From: Lutjanus erythropterus
Taxonomy: Eukaryota > Chordata > Actinopteri > Lutjaniformes > Lutjanidae
NCBI GenBank assembly: GCA_020091685.1
Contig: CM034600.1
Span: forward strand, 3,732,837 to 3,796,836
Length of the DNA: 64,000 bases
Reading direction: 5' to 3'
Shown: positions 11,001 to 26,000 of the stretch, one piece after another
Numbering within the stretch: position 1 is the first letter of the stretch
Layout of the letters: each line of letters opens with the position of its first letter
Notes under the pieces: generated by a model
Told to the model about the DNA's origin: nothing
The model's input: only the letters and a program-made list of their open reading frames with translations
The model's database searches: none
Made by a program: the position numbers and the translations under genes

Positions 11001-14000
11001 GTATGCACAATAGATGTACAGGTGGATATTTCAAAGCACTTTGACACACACATCTCTTCCTCCATCTCTGACACAAAGGTTGTTCTTGCAGTGCAGTCAT
11101 GCAGAGAAAGAGGCGATGCTCCACATCTCATTTCACTCTTTCTAGACTTCTTTTCATCTAAACCATCCCTCTATCTCCAGCATATGAAAGGACAGACCTG
11201 ACAATGGAGTTATAGTTGAGGAAAGAGAATGGGACAGTCCCTCAGGGCCACTCACAAGCACGCACACATACACACACAGCAAAGACAAACCGTTCCGGCA
11301 GCAAATTACGTCGGCGGCCTCCTGACCACAGCATGTGTAAACTACATGCACATGGCAACAACATATGCAAACATCCGCAAGCAGATGTTAATTTAAACAA
11401 GCGCACAGTCCACATTCATCTATAAGGTTCATCTCTGGCTAGTAGAGATGTCTGAGCACTAATGAAGAAAAAAGAAACCCAATAACCTAACAAACCATGG
11501 CTACATTACAGCTCATTAGAGCACAGAAGTAAAGCTCTCAGTCTAATTGGCTGCAAAGGCCTATAGGCATGGCACAACATAAAAACACACTCTTCCTCAT
11601 TTGTTAAAGTACAAACGACCTCTTTTTATTTCCATTTTTTTATTTGCACACAGAGAAAGTAATACTGCTAAGATTGTCCCAGTGGTGCCAAAATAATATG
11701 CTGGATGATACAACAACATGTTTAAGTTCTGTGTGCAAAATAGATAACTATATGTCCTGTACAAGGCTGGTGCATGGCAACGATAAGGTCCCTTCCTTTT
11801 TTGTCACTGTGATGGGAGGTGAGGGCGGCTGAGGCAACCAGTTGGCATCAAGGAAGCACACACACACACACACACACAAGAATTATTAGACCAGTAATTT
11901 AGAAAAAGGTAATCCTATATCCAGGACAGTCAATCTTAACGTCAGGATTTTAAACAAAATGCTTCAGGTTGGTCCTGGGACTGATCTCACAAAAGTTACA
12001 GTGGATCTCTGTTAAACATGTAGAGAACAACTCAGAGAGTACTGTAGGCTCAAAACACCAACACATTAGAAAATAAAGTGTGAAATTTATTGCAATAATT
12101 ATAAATTTGTAGATCACATATGGCACTTCTAAACATATTTGTAGAAAATCCACCATCATATTTTAAATGATGAAACTGTCAACAGTACACTTTAGGGCTG
12201 CAGCTATTAATTCTTTTAGTAATAGAGTAATCTATCGATTATTCTGGCAATTAATCAAGTAATCAGATAAGAAATATTGTGCGTTCTGCAATTTCTTTCT
12301 ATTACATTACTATTGCTTTATTTAAGAACAATGGTAACATACAAAAAAGAAAATAAGACAGGCATCCTGCTTAGTGCTTACTTTTGTACTGAAGTACAAA
12401 AGTAAAAGTAAATGTGTTAATGTCTGCAGAAACCACACACACAGAAGATGTAGGTCACTCTTTTAACTGAAACAGTCACCAGAAATCATTTTTCCTCTGG
12501 AGCAGGATGCCCCCAGACCCACTACAGGGGACTGGTTTTATCAACATGTCACCTTTTTCTACTCTGATGAGTTTGCAGGTCTGTGTTTAATAGTCAAAAA
12601 ATACCAATAAGAATACCATTAAAGTACAACAAAAGCAAAAAAAAAAAAAAGTTGATTTTTCAAAAAAGTGAACAATTACATGCAAGATTTTTTACTTGTA
12701 ATTAGGTATTTTTACATTGTGGTATTAATGCTTTTACTGAAGTAAAAGATCTGAATACTTTTTCTGTCACAACAGGTCAGTGATCAGTGTTCCAGTGACT
12801 CTCTGTGGATCAGTGAATACAGTGTTTTATTTATGGCGGCCCGCCACATTAAAAACTTCAACACCACGACATGATTTTCTATTTTTGGAACTGCGCACCT
12901 TATCTGTCATGTCTTGAGGGAACTCTTTATTTGCAAAACTCCTGTGAGATCTGTGTCCATTTCTGGTAAAATAATCAAACTTGCACTATCTTTTGCTGGT
13001 CTAGGGTGAATTTATATCTGGGGAAAAAGTGACTTTATAAAACATCCTGCTGATGAAGAAAGTCAACAGATCAGACAGACAGGGAGAGAGAAACGCACCG
13101 ACCTCACTCCGTGTGGGCGAATGTGTCCGTATGGAGGAGCTGCACTGACACAGAGGAGAGATGCTGCAGCCGTGTAATAATAAATTATATCAAAACCTAA
13201 ACGTCGGCGCTTATCAATATTCTGGTCTTTAATAATTCAGCCGTTAAATACTGACCTTCAGTACCCACCCTACGTGCAAAACACAGTGTGCTGTACAGTT
13301 GTCTGGGTTTAAACGAGGCCTCAGGGCAAAAAAATTGCCTTGAAGCATTTTAGTAATCTAATTACTCGAGTAACTCGAGGAATCGTTTCTGCCCTAGTAC
13401 ACTCATGATTCACATATTGTCTTCTCAGCCACAACATTTAATGGTAACACTTTACATTAAGGAGCCTGTAGTAAGTGTTGGTTTGGTCAGTAATATGGGC
13501 CTTATAGCACAAATTAATGTTAATAAGCATCTTATAACACTATATATATATATGTGTTAATTATAGCATAACATACGTGAATTGTTGATTATAAGACATT
13601 TATAAAGACTTACAAGAAACATGGTAACAGTTTATAGACTGCTCAAGAATGTTAAGAAAAAGTCTTGAATTTCTTAAATTCAATTATTTTCAGTTGTTTC
13701 CAAAAGCAGCACAAACACATTTATTGACATTAACTAAGTCACCTATTTTGTCACTGTTAAAACTTTACTAAGCATTGTTCACACTTCAGATCCAGTACCC
13801 CCAAAATGTTCACTGTTAATAACTGCATAATAAGGTATGTAAAAATCTTAATAAAGCAACAACACAAACTTGGTAAAAGGTTTAACAGTGATATTATAAG
13901 TAAGTTAGTTCAACTCAAAAAATGTGTTTTTAATGCTATTATAAACAACTCGCAAGGCTTTTATTAACATTCTTAAGCAATCTAAACTGTTAACATGTTC

Positions 14001-17000
14001 AGAAATGTTTCCTGCAAAATGATCCAAGCTTTCCTCAGGCAGTAAATACATTATTTGTTGTCTGTTGGATGGCAGTATATGTAGGACATATCTCGCTTTA
14101 AATCTTTCTCTTTGAGCTCTGTAAACACATGATGCATGACTGAGGTATGCTGCAGCCAAACAGTGTACAGGTATGCAGCTGGTCTGGCTAATAATTCACG
14201 AAAAAGGTCAACTATGATGGTAAGAGATAGCAAAGTTTTATGATGCCAATATTTGAGAGGATATTTAACACAATGCTGCTGTTTAAACTGTTCTGACATG
14301 TGTGGAACAATTTGCAACAAATCAAGGCAAGGATAAAGAACTCACTTCAGTGTGTTCTTCCACAGTTTTTCTGGTAGTTCCACCTTTTCTTATCTAATTA
14401 AGCTAACATCAGCTCCAAGATGATTGGGAACACCAATCAGTTGCATGGTTGAACATGGAACAGTATAAAACAAGTTTTTATCATGCATACATATATTAAT
14501 CTAATACAGAGTGGGATAAGGCCGCTGACGTCACCGTACACTCTGATACAGTAGCATGTTGACTTCGATACAGTGTGAAAATACTTCACAGTGTTTTTTT
14601 TTTTTTAGCATAGCCTGTAAAGTAATATCAAATGCTACTTGGCTTTAGAAATAACACTAGGCTAGCTTAGTTAGACAGATATGCTAATGTTTGCAGCTTA
14701 TCAGGGCAGACAGCTGCACTGTTGAATCTATTCCTTTCACTTGTTCTGTTCTATTTTTGGTTTGGAAAGGCAAAGAAAAAAAAACACCACCCACCAAACT
14801 CTTTATATACAGAAAGCTAACACTCTCACTACAGCCCCATGCACACATCTTAAACACTGAGAAATCAAAAGCTTTGGAGACCTGCCGAAGACTGGACATT
14901 TGGACTATCACTGAGATAGATTATTTACTAGACATGGATAATACGGCACAGCCTGTAAAAACAGCTGTTTAACATCTTCTGTGGCTCTGAAGGAGCTCTG
15001 TCATGTCTGAGAAAATGACCCCTGAAAATGTCATAGTGATGTCATCAGGGTTTACTCAGCTCTGGCTTGAGGACGATGAAATCTTAAGGTAAGTCTGTGG
15101 TACAAACAGGGGGCATGGCATTTGAAAGGTGTGGGTGTTTTACATGGGAAGAGGGACAAAGAAAAAGATGCTATTGCTTGCACTGTTTTTAGTTAATTAA
15201 ATTTTTATTAAATTAAAGTATTAGGTAATTACATTATTAGCATATAGAAGACCCCAGGCAGCTCAGATTGGCGGTCTCACCTCCTCTGCACTTGTGCTCA
15301 GCACCGGAGCCCCCCAAGGCCATGTGCTCAGCTCCCTTCCTTTTCAAGCTGTACACCCTCAACTGCAACAACCTACATGAAGAGACCTCTGTTTTGAGGT
15401 CCAAACATCAGTGAGGTGTCTGTGCAGAGTCCAGAGGACAATAAAAGACAACACCCACCCCTGCCACAGCCTGTTTACCCTGCCAGGGTTCAACAATTAG
15501 GATTGCCCACTTTCCAGGGGAAAGTAATATGTCATGTTGGGAGAATAAATCTAGCAACTCACTTGCCTGACCGGACAAGTGCTCAAAAATAATCAAATTA
15601 TTAAACAAATAAACATAACTTTTAATGCAAAAAAGGCAAAAAAAAAATCCTGTTGCAGATTTCCTGCTTTTCTCCATTTTATATTATACTAAACTGAATA
15701 TCTCTGGTTATGGACTGACTGATCACCTTGGACTTTGAAAAACTCTGATAGACCTTTTCAACTGCCTTCTGCTGCCTGGAAAGAGATACAGAAATATCTA
15801 CTGCTGCACCACCAGACTACAGAGCAGCTTCTTCCTTCAGGCTGTAAGACAGCTTTTTTCATCTTCAGCACTATGTAAAATAGTTTATTTTCATTTCTGT
15901 ACTTTATTATTTATTCAATCAACCTACTCTGTACAATTGTAACATTGTTTTTTGTGAGTAGCAAAAAGGGAACTACTTAATCTCTCAATACAACCCTGTG
16001 TTGTATAGTGATAAATAAATCTACCTTGTACTATGGGAAATGTAGGATCTGGTGTTTTTATGGCTTAACCCATACTACATTAGTCCACATATCTCAGCCT
16101 CTGTTCCTTTGTTTTTTCTTACTGTCACTCGTCTCTTTTGAGCACCTACAACTTTAATGGTTTGCAATAATAAATCATTAGTGTACTCCTACTGCTACTG
16201 CAGATGAACTCTCTGCCACCAACCCATGTTAAATATGTATGAAACTACCTGTTGGTGAGGAAAAAAGTAGGGAGTGCCACACTAGGTCAAAAAAGTACAC
16301 ACTGGTGGTGGAAAAAGCCAGGGACTCTTCAAGGATGCTACGTTGGAGTTGGTTTCATCTCTTTGGGCAATCACGGAAAGATACACCTGCAGTGTATCAG
16401 TATCATTCTTAAGGCATAACTCACAACCCCTGAATAAAAACATAATCCCCAGCAGTGCCTCGGCTCTGTGCAGGTTAGGTATTCCAACTATGCAGTGGCT
16501 GCTTTGATTTCCCACACTTTGAATGGAGTCAGTGAGGAGCAAAGGAAGCGAAGCAGTGGAGGAGAAAATGACAACCCAACACACATCATCACAAGCGAGG
16601 ACACATGCGGTGATGCTTAGTCATTCCTCTCTGTAGTATGTAACTAACTCTCTCTCACACACACACACGAGCAGGCACACAAGCACACACAGGGTGAACA
16701 ACTAATGCATCTCTATCCTGACACTGAAGGGACTAAAGACAACTCAGCCTAAGGACAGGAAACCACTTGTGCGAACTGGCGTGCATTGTTTGAACACGTC
16801 ATCTTCCACAGCGCTCTATTCTTCACACACTCTGGATGCATCACGCTCCAACTCTGGACTTTGAACTTAAAAGAGCCGATGTTAATGGCTCAGAATAAGT
16901 GGGATGTGCAGGCATTCAGAGAGCACGCCACAGCTATTGACACCATTAACACTGTGCGCGACACTAACCACTTATCTCCCGCTGAAATGCTTTTTTCCTC

Positions 17001-20000
17001 AGAAACTGATTTTTGTACGCTCGAAAAATTGAAAAAACAAAAAACTACAAAAATGTATTACAAATGCAGTGTGCACCTTTTTCAGTGGACATGAATATAC
17101 TTGCTTCTCTAGCAGCACTTATGCATACACCTGTTCCAACACTCTCATTACAGCCACTCCTTTGGTAACAGCTACTCCCCTGATCACACACCATTTCAAT
17201 TATGGTGAAGCGGAATGACGAGGCCCCGGCTTTCCTTGTAACATAATGATCCCTGACGACAACGATGACAGCAACAGCGCACTGCTTCCTGGTACCTGTC
17301 GTGCTGGGCGCAGCGTCAGGGAAACCCGACACTGTGGCCAGGTGACACAACAACACCAGGACAGAGCAACATGACAGTCATTAGTGCCACCACTATCACT
17401 ACTACAACTACTACTGCAACTGCTACTGTTACAGATACTGTTGTCTACATTTATATTTCAGGCTTTTATGCAGCTACTCTTGAAAGAATAGTTTGGATAG
17501 TTTGGATTTAGTGTTTGGTTTAGTAGTGTTGTATGAGGTACTTTTCAATTACTATTTCCATATTACATACCTACAGCAGATGGGTATATTTAGAATATTT
17601 TCACTGTTTTATCTTGCCATCAGCCTTTTCCAACAGCAAACCTCCATTATATGAGCCAAATATTGCTCTTATCAGCTTCAGTGTTTTAAAGGCAAATTTT
17701 GGCACTTTTCATGTGGATGTCCAGTTAGTGTTGATGGTAAACGTAGTCAGTTGAAGTAATAAATTCCTCAGCTGAAAGACTGACCAAGAAAACTGAGTTT
17801 TCCCACTCCAGAGCTGTACCAGCGGCACCTACCATAATGGATTGCGCTTGAGCTTCAAAATTCCACGCCCATGTTGCTGTGTATCACCTCCCTAGCCTAT
17901 AGCTTTTATTTATTTGGCCAAAACGTACCGTTGGGTGGCAAAATTACTCGACTACAACACCCCCTGACTCCCCAAAAGACAGAGACTAGAAATCAAAGCT
18001 GAAATAGCCTGCAGTTATTCTCTGGATGTCAGAAGAACAACAGATTTTGTGGAAGGAGATCTCAGCTTTCTCAAACAATAAAGCACACGCAGGAATTTAT
18101 TGCTACAGTCGACTACATTTACCATCAACATTGATTGGACACGGACATGAAAAGTGCTAAATTTTTCCTTTAAAAGAGTTAGTGTGTATTTACTGAAGTC
18201 AGACAAAAACACAAACTAACAGATCCAGACAGCAGTAGACCAGGAACTCCTGTGATTTGTAGGGTCTAATTGGTTTAGAGAGAGTGATATTTGGCTTTTA
18301 TTTATGACTGTTGTGTCTCGTCTAAAAAGGCTGTGAGGTAAAGCCAAAAAAATATTCTAGCGTAGACTTAAAATGATATTGATTCTGTTTTTGGTAAACA
18401 TTGATAGGTGCTGCTGACCCTGTCCACAGCAGTACATTGCTTAGCTTCCTAAACCAGCACTCCTCCTGCTTCTCCAAACTGGGGACGTGCCAACTGCCAT
18501 CTATCATAGGTACTACACTGACTATGGATAAGTATTTCATACAACCCCCTTCAAAACATCTGACCTATCCCTTTAAAGTCATAAATGTAATGTAAAAGTA
18601 TGGCATTTTATTTACAATAGACCTTTTTCAAAGCAGCTATTTTTGCTTTGAAATGGTATTGTAAACACAGATGTTACCAGTTATACTAATTAATGTTCCA
18701 TTTAGGTCACACAGTGTCAGGCTGCTGCTATTGTGCATGTTGGCTCACTTGAACGGCTCTGCTACACTAAATGGAACAGGACATTAATTACTATCATTGG
18801 TAACACCTGTGTTTACACTACTACTTCATATCAATATGTCTGCTGTGAAAAAAAGTCTTTAACTCACTGTGACTGTAGCTACTACTGGACCCGTATTATT
18901 ACCACCACAGTGATTGCAGTGAGGTCCGGAGCATTATGAACAAGGTCACAGCACATAAAAACATTAATCATTACACTGCATATGACTAGTGCTCTAGCTC
19001 AAAACATTATAATAAGTAACAATTGCTGCCCATGGCAGCAGTCTTCAGTAAGCAAACATCATGTCTCAAGGATCTGAGTAAGAAAACCACAAAGAAAAAG
19101 ACAAGCAGCCGAAGGTTGTCGTGTTCTGGAAACAGTCAGGTTTGTTGATGACAAGCCTGGACGTTAACCACACAGCCGGTGCCACGGTGTTCCTGACACA
19201 GAACGATACAAGAGGGGGAGGAGGTGGGAGTGTTACGTGTGTGTCGATGTGAACTTCTTGTGTTGATGAGAAAAAACAGGGGTGGTGTATAAAACAAAAG
19301 ACGTGAACCGCGCAGGAGAGACAGAGATACAGCGAGCACACATACACAGTTGAGAGGGAGAGAGAAGAAAGGAAAGGAGAGGAGGAGGAGGAGGTGATAA
19401 AAAACTTTCAAAGGAGTAAATTCCCAGAGGGTTACTATTCCTGGTGTGGCGAGCATACCTCCCTGGCACAGCCCAGATAAAAGTGCCTTAATGTTGCTGA
19501 TAAGACGGAGAGAAAGAAATGGAGGGAGGGAGGTCAAAGGGAGAGTGCTGAGAGGAAAAGGACGGAATAAGGACAACAGAGAGGCAGACTAAGAGGGTGC
19601 TGATATGATTGGGGTGTTTGTTTGGGAAAGGAAGATGCTGTAGAGGCCTGCAGAGGTGTGAGGCAGGCTGGAGCAAAGACAAAGCCTTGATGTATAATTG
19701 AGCTGACAAATTTGAGGAATGACTTATTAAATCCATAATTCAAGAGACTCCGGTCATGAACATTAGCCGGCTCTGAGGCCTCCTCGAATCATCTCACTGA
19801 ATTATCTATGACACTCATCAGTCCTGCTTTATTACTCTGTCTTCACAGGAGCCATTAATCAAAAAATACTGTAGATAAAATCTAAATTGTGGCGTAAACC
19901 AGCTGTGGTGTATTCAATGTACAATTAGCAGCTTGTGACTGAGGTTGATGCAGAATGAATACATTTTATTTGCCTTGCAACTCTCAATGTACAGCGCTTT

Positions 20001-23000
20001 TCTGTCTGCATCGCCACTGCATTATGAAACATTTCCATCAATTTCTTTTCTGCTGACACAGACACCTCTCCTTTTCCAGCAATACCTCCTCTCCCTCCCC
20101 ACCCTCCCAATTTTCTCCCCTGCACCCTTCATTCAATCTGTCCCTCAGTCACTCTGGTCCATCTCTCAGCAAGAGCTGGTTCTCCTCTCTCTGTCCCTCT
20201 TGGTCTTGCAGATTCTCCTCTTTCTGATCCCATTATCCTTCTCTTTCCTTACAGCTCTGACTGAGTTTTCCCTTTCTTGATTTTTAAAGCAGATGCTGTC
20301 GCGACAGGTAAATCAAGCGCAGGATGATCTCAACGGACTGAGACTGATAAGACAAGTATAGATCTGATGAGGGGCTGAGACGTTGCTGCTAGACTGGTTT
20401 GGCAGTGGAGGGACTATAGTTGGTGCTTGGACCTGGCCTGGCACTCAAGGTAGATCGTAACAGGGATGTTCCTGGGACTGAGGCTGGATTTGAGCTTGGG
20501 ACAGGGTGGGGGGTCACTTCTCAGCACCAGGTTACAGTAAGGAGTCTGGGGTGAGGTGGCTAGTTCTGGGTCTGATAACCTGAGTCGTCTCCACAGCCCT
20601 GCTATATGCACCCTCCAGGAGGAGCAGGGAGATTAGGGACTAGACGTTGGGGAGGATGGAGGGGAAGAGGGGAGGGAGGAACAGCCACGTGGGTTGGGGG
20701 AAGTCAAGTCTAGCCTCACAAGCCTGTTGCTCAATCGCCTGAATAGGGACTTTAGAGGGGAGGGACGAGCACAGGGACTCTCTGCTTCTGGCTCTGTCCG
20801 GCCTTCAGCAGCTGCCTCTGGAAGAAAAAACAGCCAACCTGCAGTTAGACATGGCCATTGAGGCAAATTTATCATGGCACCACAGCTAAAGCAATGAAAG
20901 AGATAATAGATTTATAAATTTGAGATAATTCACCAGTGCAATCAAAACAATATTGACTGTTGACATGTATATTGAAAGTTACTGGGTATTGGTCGCTAAA
21001 CCTCTCCTCCAAACAGCAACTGTCCAATCAGCGTAGCAAAAGTAGTTAGGCATCGTAGCCATGTAAAGCTTTGGATTTCACTACATGTTGAAGCTGTGAG
21101 CACTGGGCTCTAAGAAGAGCAGTACTCGGTATCTCATGAGTTTGGTGGGTAGTTTTTTTTTTGTAGTCTTTCAAAAATCTAAAACACAAGAACAAACATG
21201 TGAGGAATGGGTTGCTACCAGCAGCAATGTTATCTCCAGCCAGACCTGTGTTAGACACCACTGCATTTTCCAAATTCATGACATTTCTCTTGTAAAATTA
21301 GAGGCATTCTGCTGCACATCTGCTGCACAGGGTTATGTTAAAGCAAAGAACATTTTAATTACATTTTATTATTTCTACATTTTACTTTCAATACCATGCT
21401 ATGGGGCTAACTAGCTCGACACTGAAATACACATAAAATGCAGATCTGTTGTATACAAGTCCTTTACATTGATCAACAACTGGTGAGGATGCTGGTGTTA
21501 CACCTGGGATATGTAGTTTTAGCCTCAATCTTTTAGCATTATATGATGTACACAGCCATGAAGTAGCTTTACATATTCAAGACCCTTTTCCAGGGTTCTC
21601 ATTTTAATATTTATTAGATGGAGACATTAAAAAGTCAATTGGAGATGGTCTTCTCAGCTGACTCAAGGCGTTTAAGCATTAGCATTAACAATTACAGTGA
21701 CCAATAACCCTTTTTATGTACACATGGGCATGGGAGTGTTGTTTTAAGATATACTTGAAAAAATGTGAACTTATCCTTTAACCATTATCAGTTTTATATA
21801 GCTTCTTAAAAGTGTAAAGACTGTGTAAAGACTGTAGAAAGGATAAGGAGCAAATAAAGTACAAACAGTGACAGTAGTTAGGCAACAGTGGAGCTGCATG
21901 TCAGAGCCTGCTGACTATGGTGTGCAGCTAGCCAGGGTAAACATGCTAGAATGGTGTGCTGAAAGAAATTCAGAGATAAGCCTGTCAGTTATCTTGCTTC
22001 ATATCAATATCTCTGTAACACCAATCCCAGGGCACGGAAAGAATGCTTTTTAATTTAAAATCAGGAAGATATACATCTGTCTGGTTGCAAGCCAAAATAT
22101 TACGATCAAACACATCTTCACATTTGGGTAGAAATCAACTCCAGTCTCTTGATATTTATTTGTTTTGTCATCTTTCAGTTTACATCTGCGAGTTTAATTT
22201 TTAAATACACATAAATGTCCTGCTCAGAAAAATCAACCATCTTTTGTCTTACACAGCACTTTCAAATCCAGTGACAAAAACTAAAATGGCCAAAAATTCT
22301 TCTTCTTCTTCTTTGTTTCAACTCTTGAGACATCATGAGGATTACTCCAACAACAGCAATACAGTATATCAGCTAACAGGGACACTGATATATGTAAAGT
22401 ATCAAGAGCTTGTATATTGGTACTGGTTCCTGATTACTCAGTACCTAAATGTTGATTGGTGATTGATGTTCCTGGACAAACAGTGATGTTAATGGTTTTT
22501 ATGTAATGTTAATTTGCTCTAATGTAGCTGGAATTTTCAGAATCCTCGTTCTCCAGCGATGACAAAGGTGCCAGCATCAGGCCATTACTTTTGACACTGC
22601 ATTATCTGCATGTAAAGACAGTTACACCAGCGACCTCATGAAACACAAATACAAGTACAGCAAATACAGCAATCTGTAAATCCTAAGCAGTGAAGTGTGT
22701 CTGACTGCTTTAGCAAAGCAGTTACTGCAGCTAACTCAACATTACTTCGTCACTGCATTTGTTATTTTTATAAAAATAATTCTGTAGTTATTAACTCAGG
22801 ACAGTTCACATCATTTTAACGTCAGTCAGGCAGCAGTTTTTTCAATTGTTTGTGAGTGATATACTTTTCACTACAGTGGAGTTCAGTTGGCTCAGCTATA
22901 CTCAGTAGCCAGTAGCTAGCATAGCATAAATCACTAAATGCTAAGTAGCCTAAGTTTGAATATGGAGTGAGCTGTTCAAACAACCACAGAACACTAATTC

Positions 23001-26000
23001 TATATTTCTTATGGTTACCGGTAAGGATATGTATTGGCAAGAATCTGACGATACGATACGTATCACGATACAGGGATTACAGTTTGATATATTGCAAAAA
23101 AAATCATTGTATGAAGAACAAATCACCACATGTATAACATTTAAGTTTTTTAAAAAAAGTTTACTTTTTTATACAATTAGAACGGCAAAATTAAGTAACA
23201 GCACTGCTATCTAGTGGTCAGGGTTTGAAACATAACCCAAAATTAGCACTGCCACAAATCTTTGCATGTGTAAGGATAACACGATACCATATTTTGAGAA
23301 AGTAAACAGCACAGTATCACAAAATACAATGTCTTGATATCTTTTTTATATTTTCTTACCCCCCTAGTTACCAGTTACCCCAGTTGAAAGACATTCATTT
23401 TTGTCTATTTTTGTCATTTTTTTGCATGAAATTCCAGGAAGTAATATCAATAAAAGCCTCCACAAGTATGAGTATCAAAAAGCAGTATTGGTATCCATAA
23501 AATCCTAAGAATTGCCATCCCTATCAGATACCTCTAAGTCCCAAGCTGACAAGGTTTTACAGTCTCTGGTAAACCATGTCACACATTCACCTGACACAAT
23601 CATCTCCTTCCTGTTTCTCAGATGCGTGTGTGCAAAGTACAGCTCACTCACTACCTTTCCCTCCCGCCATCTTTCTTGTTTTTCAGTTATGGTTTGCTGT
23701 GGCCAACAGTCCACTTTCTTTCTTTAACTTTGTCAGTTTGCCCACTACTTCACCCTCACGCTTTCCTTCACCTCTCCCTTTCTCTTTCCGCATTGGTCCA
23801 AAGTGCTGCTTTTTCAGAGCTCCCCCCGTTTCCTTCCCTCCCTCCATCCATTCATCTTCTCTAACCAACTCTGAAAATCTGACAGTCTCTATAACGGAGA
23901 GCCTGGACTCCCACCGTCTCCCCCTCCACTCTCCCTCCATCTTCCTGCAGCCTACAGGAAGTCTCATCCAGCCAGGTTTCAAAGGGCAGCGAGTACCAGG
24001 CTGTGCTTTCTCTTTCTTCCTTCAACTTTTCCTCCTTCGCTTTCTTGACTGTTCACCATCTCTTTTTCTGCTCATCCATATACCCCTTGTTGATTGGGAC
24101 GGACTCTGCAGCCGAGGGTCCGGTCTGGCCTGCTGTCCTGACTAATCTAGCCAGCAGACGTGATCAGAGGCTGGCCACATTCCACCCAAAATGCCCCCTC
24201 CCTCCCTCCCTCCTTCATCCATCTCTTTATTTCTTTCTCTCTCTCTCCCACCCTCCCCAGCTTGGGCCTCACTCTGCATTCCTCCTGCACTAATACTATT
24301 CCCACTATCCTCCTCTCTCTCCCTCTCTTGTTGCATTCCTATCACACTTACACTACTCCCTCTCCCTTCCCCACATCTCTAATTACATGCCTTGCCTAAA
24401 CAATGCCTTATACATTACTCCCTCTTTAATACTGTTTACTCTTTCTCCCTTTCATCCTTCCATCTCTCTTATTAGGCCTAAGATACGTTCCTCCTCCTCC
24501 TCCACAAATTCCTCCTCCAGTGCTATGAATCCATCGCTCCCTTGCTCATTACATACAGCATCCCAGGGAATAATTCATGCTCTGTGGAAAACTTGAGATC
24601 CACAACAGAGCTGGCTCGTGTTCCTAAACTTTCTCTCCTGTGTTCTCCTTGGGGAACATGACATCCATTCCACCTGCCAGCACTTTGTCTTTCTCACTTT
24701 AATCCTTTCATCTCAAGCTTAAAGTCTAAACCTCTCTTTCCTTACATGTTGTGGCGTCCTCGCTCATTTTGACTTTTGGTGCTTTGTCTTTTGCTTCACC
24801 ACGCTGTCTTCCTTGCTTCGTCTGGCTCTCTGCGGCTGTCACATTCTCACCCCGTCTCTGTCACTGTGCACCTACAGCAGCATCTCACCCTTTCATTACT
24901 TCACAAGACTCAGTACATTGCTTATCACACTCAGAGCTGCCTCTATTATCCTGCTCTAGTGCTTGCTTTGCAGGGTGGGTAGACTTTGTCTGTGTTGTAC
25001 TTTCACACTGTACATTTCCTTTTCTCTGGCCAGATGACTCATGCACTGGTTACTAATTACTAAGGCAGTCCCTGCTGGGATACGCAAATACAAGCATTCC
25101 TGTCCCTCTCCATACCTTTCCCCTCTATCTTACAGCTGAGGAGTTATGAGCCATTCAGAATAGAATCTGTGTGAGGAATGAGCAATGTCACCAAGCAAAC
25201 CTACACCCTTAAAGAGATTGCTACCACTACACGGATGACAACCTGGAAACTCTGCATGTTATCTGACTACAAAGGCAAAGAATGTTCTGGATGACTGATA
25301 CAGGTAAGCATGGTGTCATTCAAACCCAGGAAAATCTCTTTTAGAGCCCATCAAATATAAACCTGGGTGCGACTCACAGTTTCTCCAGTGCCAGTTTTGC
25401 TTTGATCAGAAACCATACCCGAATGAAACACATTCAATATTTCCTTTGAATTAAGTCCACAGCTTTACACGAGCAAATACAGTAAAATATCACTTTCCTG
25501 TCATGAGCAACAATGAATTCTACTGAAAGCTTTTGCCATCTAATACAATGTTGTACTATCAATGCACAAATATTAGATTAGGCTCCGCTTTATTGTCATT
25601 AAAGGTAAAAAAAAAAAAAAAAACAATAAAATGCACATAGCATCTAATCAGGAGTGCAGAAAGCATAGGATTATTTACACATAGGTGCAAGATATAAGTT
25701 AGTCCCACAGCACACAGTAAGTGATTCTATATCTTAGAGTATGTACAGTATTACTGACAGTAGAGAACAGAATATTAGTGAGTACATATACGTACAGTGT
25801 ATGTTAATATGTCAAATAGGTTAGAGGTGAAGCAGGCAGAGTTGGAGAGGGAGTGTATATGTAGGGATGTATGTACAGTATTGACAGGATATGTACAGTT
25901 GGTTTTATGCAAAGAAATATATAATTATTTATGAAGCACACAGCTCACCCAATATTCGTATTAATATTGGAATTTTTTTTAATGGAAGTAACAAGAAACT

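Noticed and set aside
23576-24145. 189-codon plus-strand frame
   Set aside because: It comes from the C/T-rich intron block and is repetitive SLPPS-type composition with no family resemblance.
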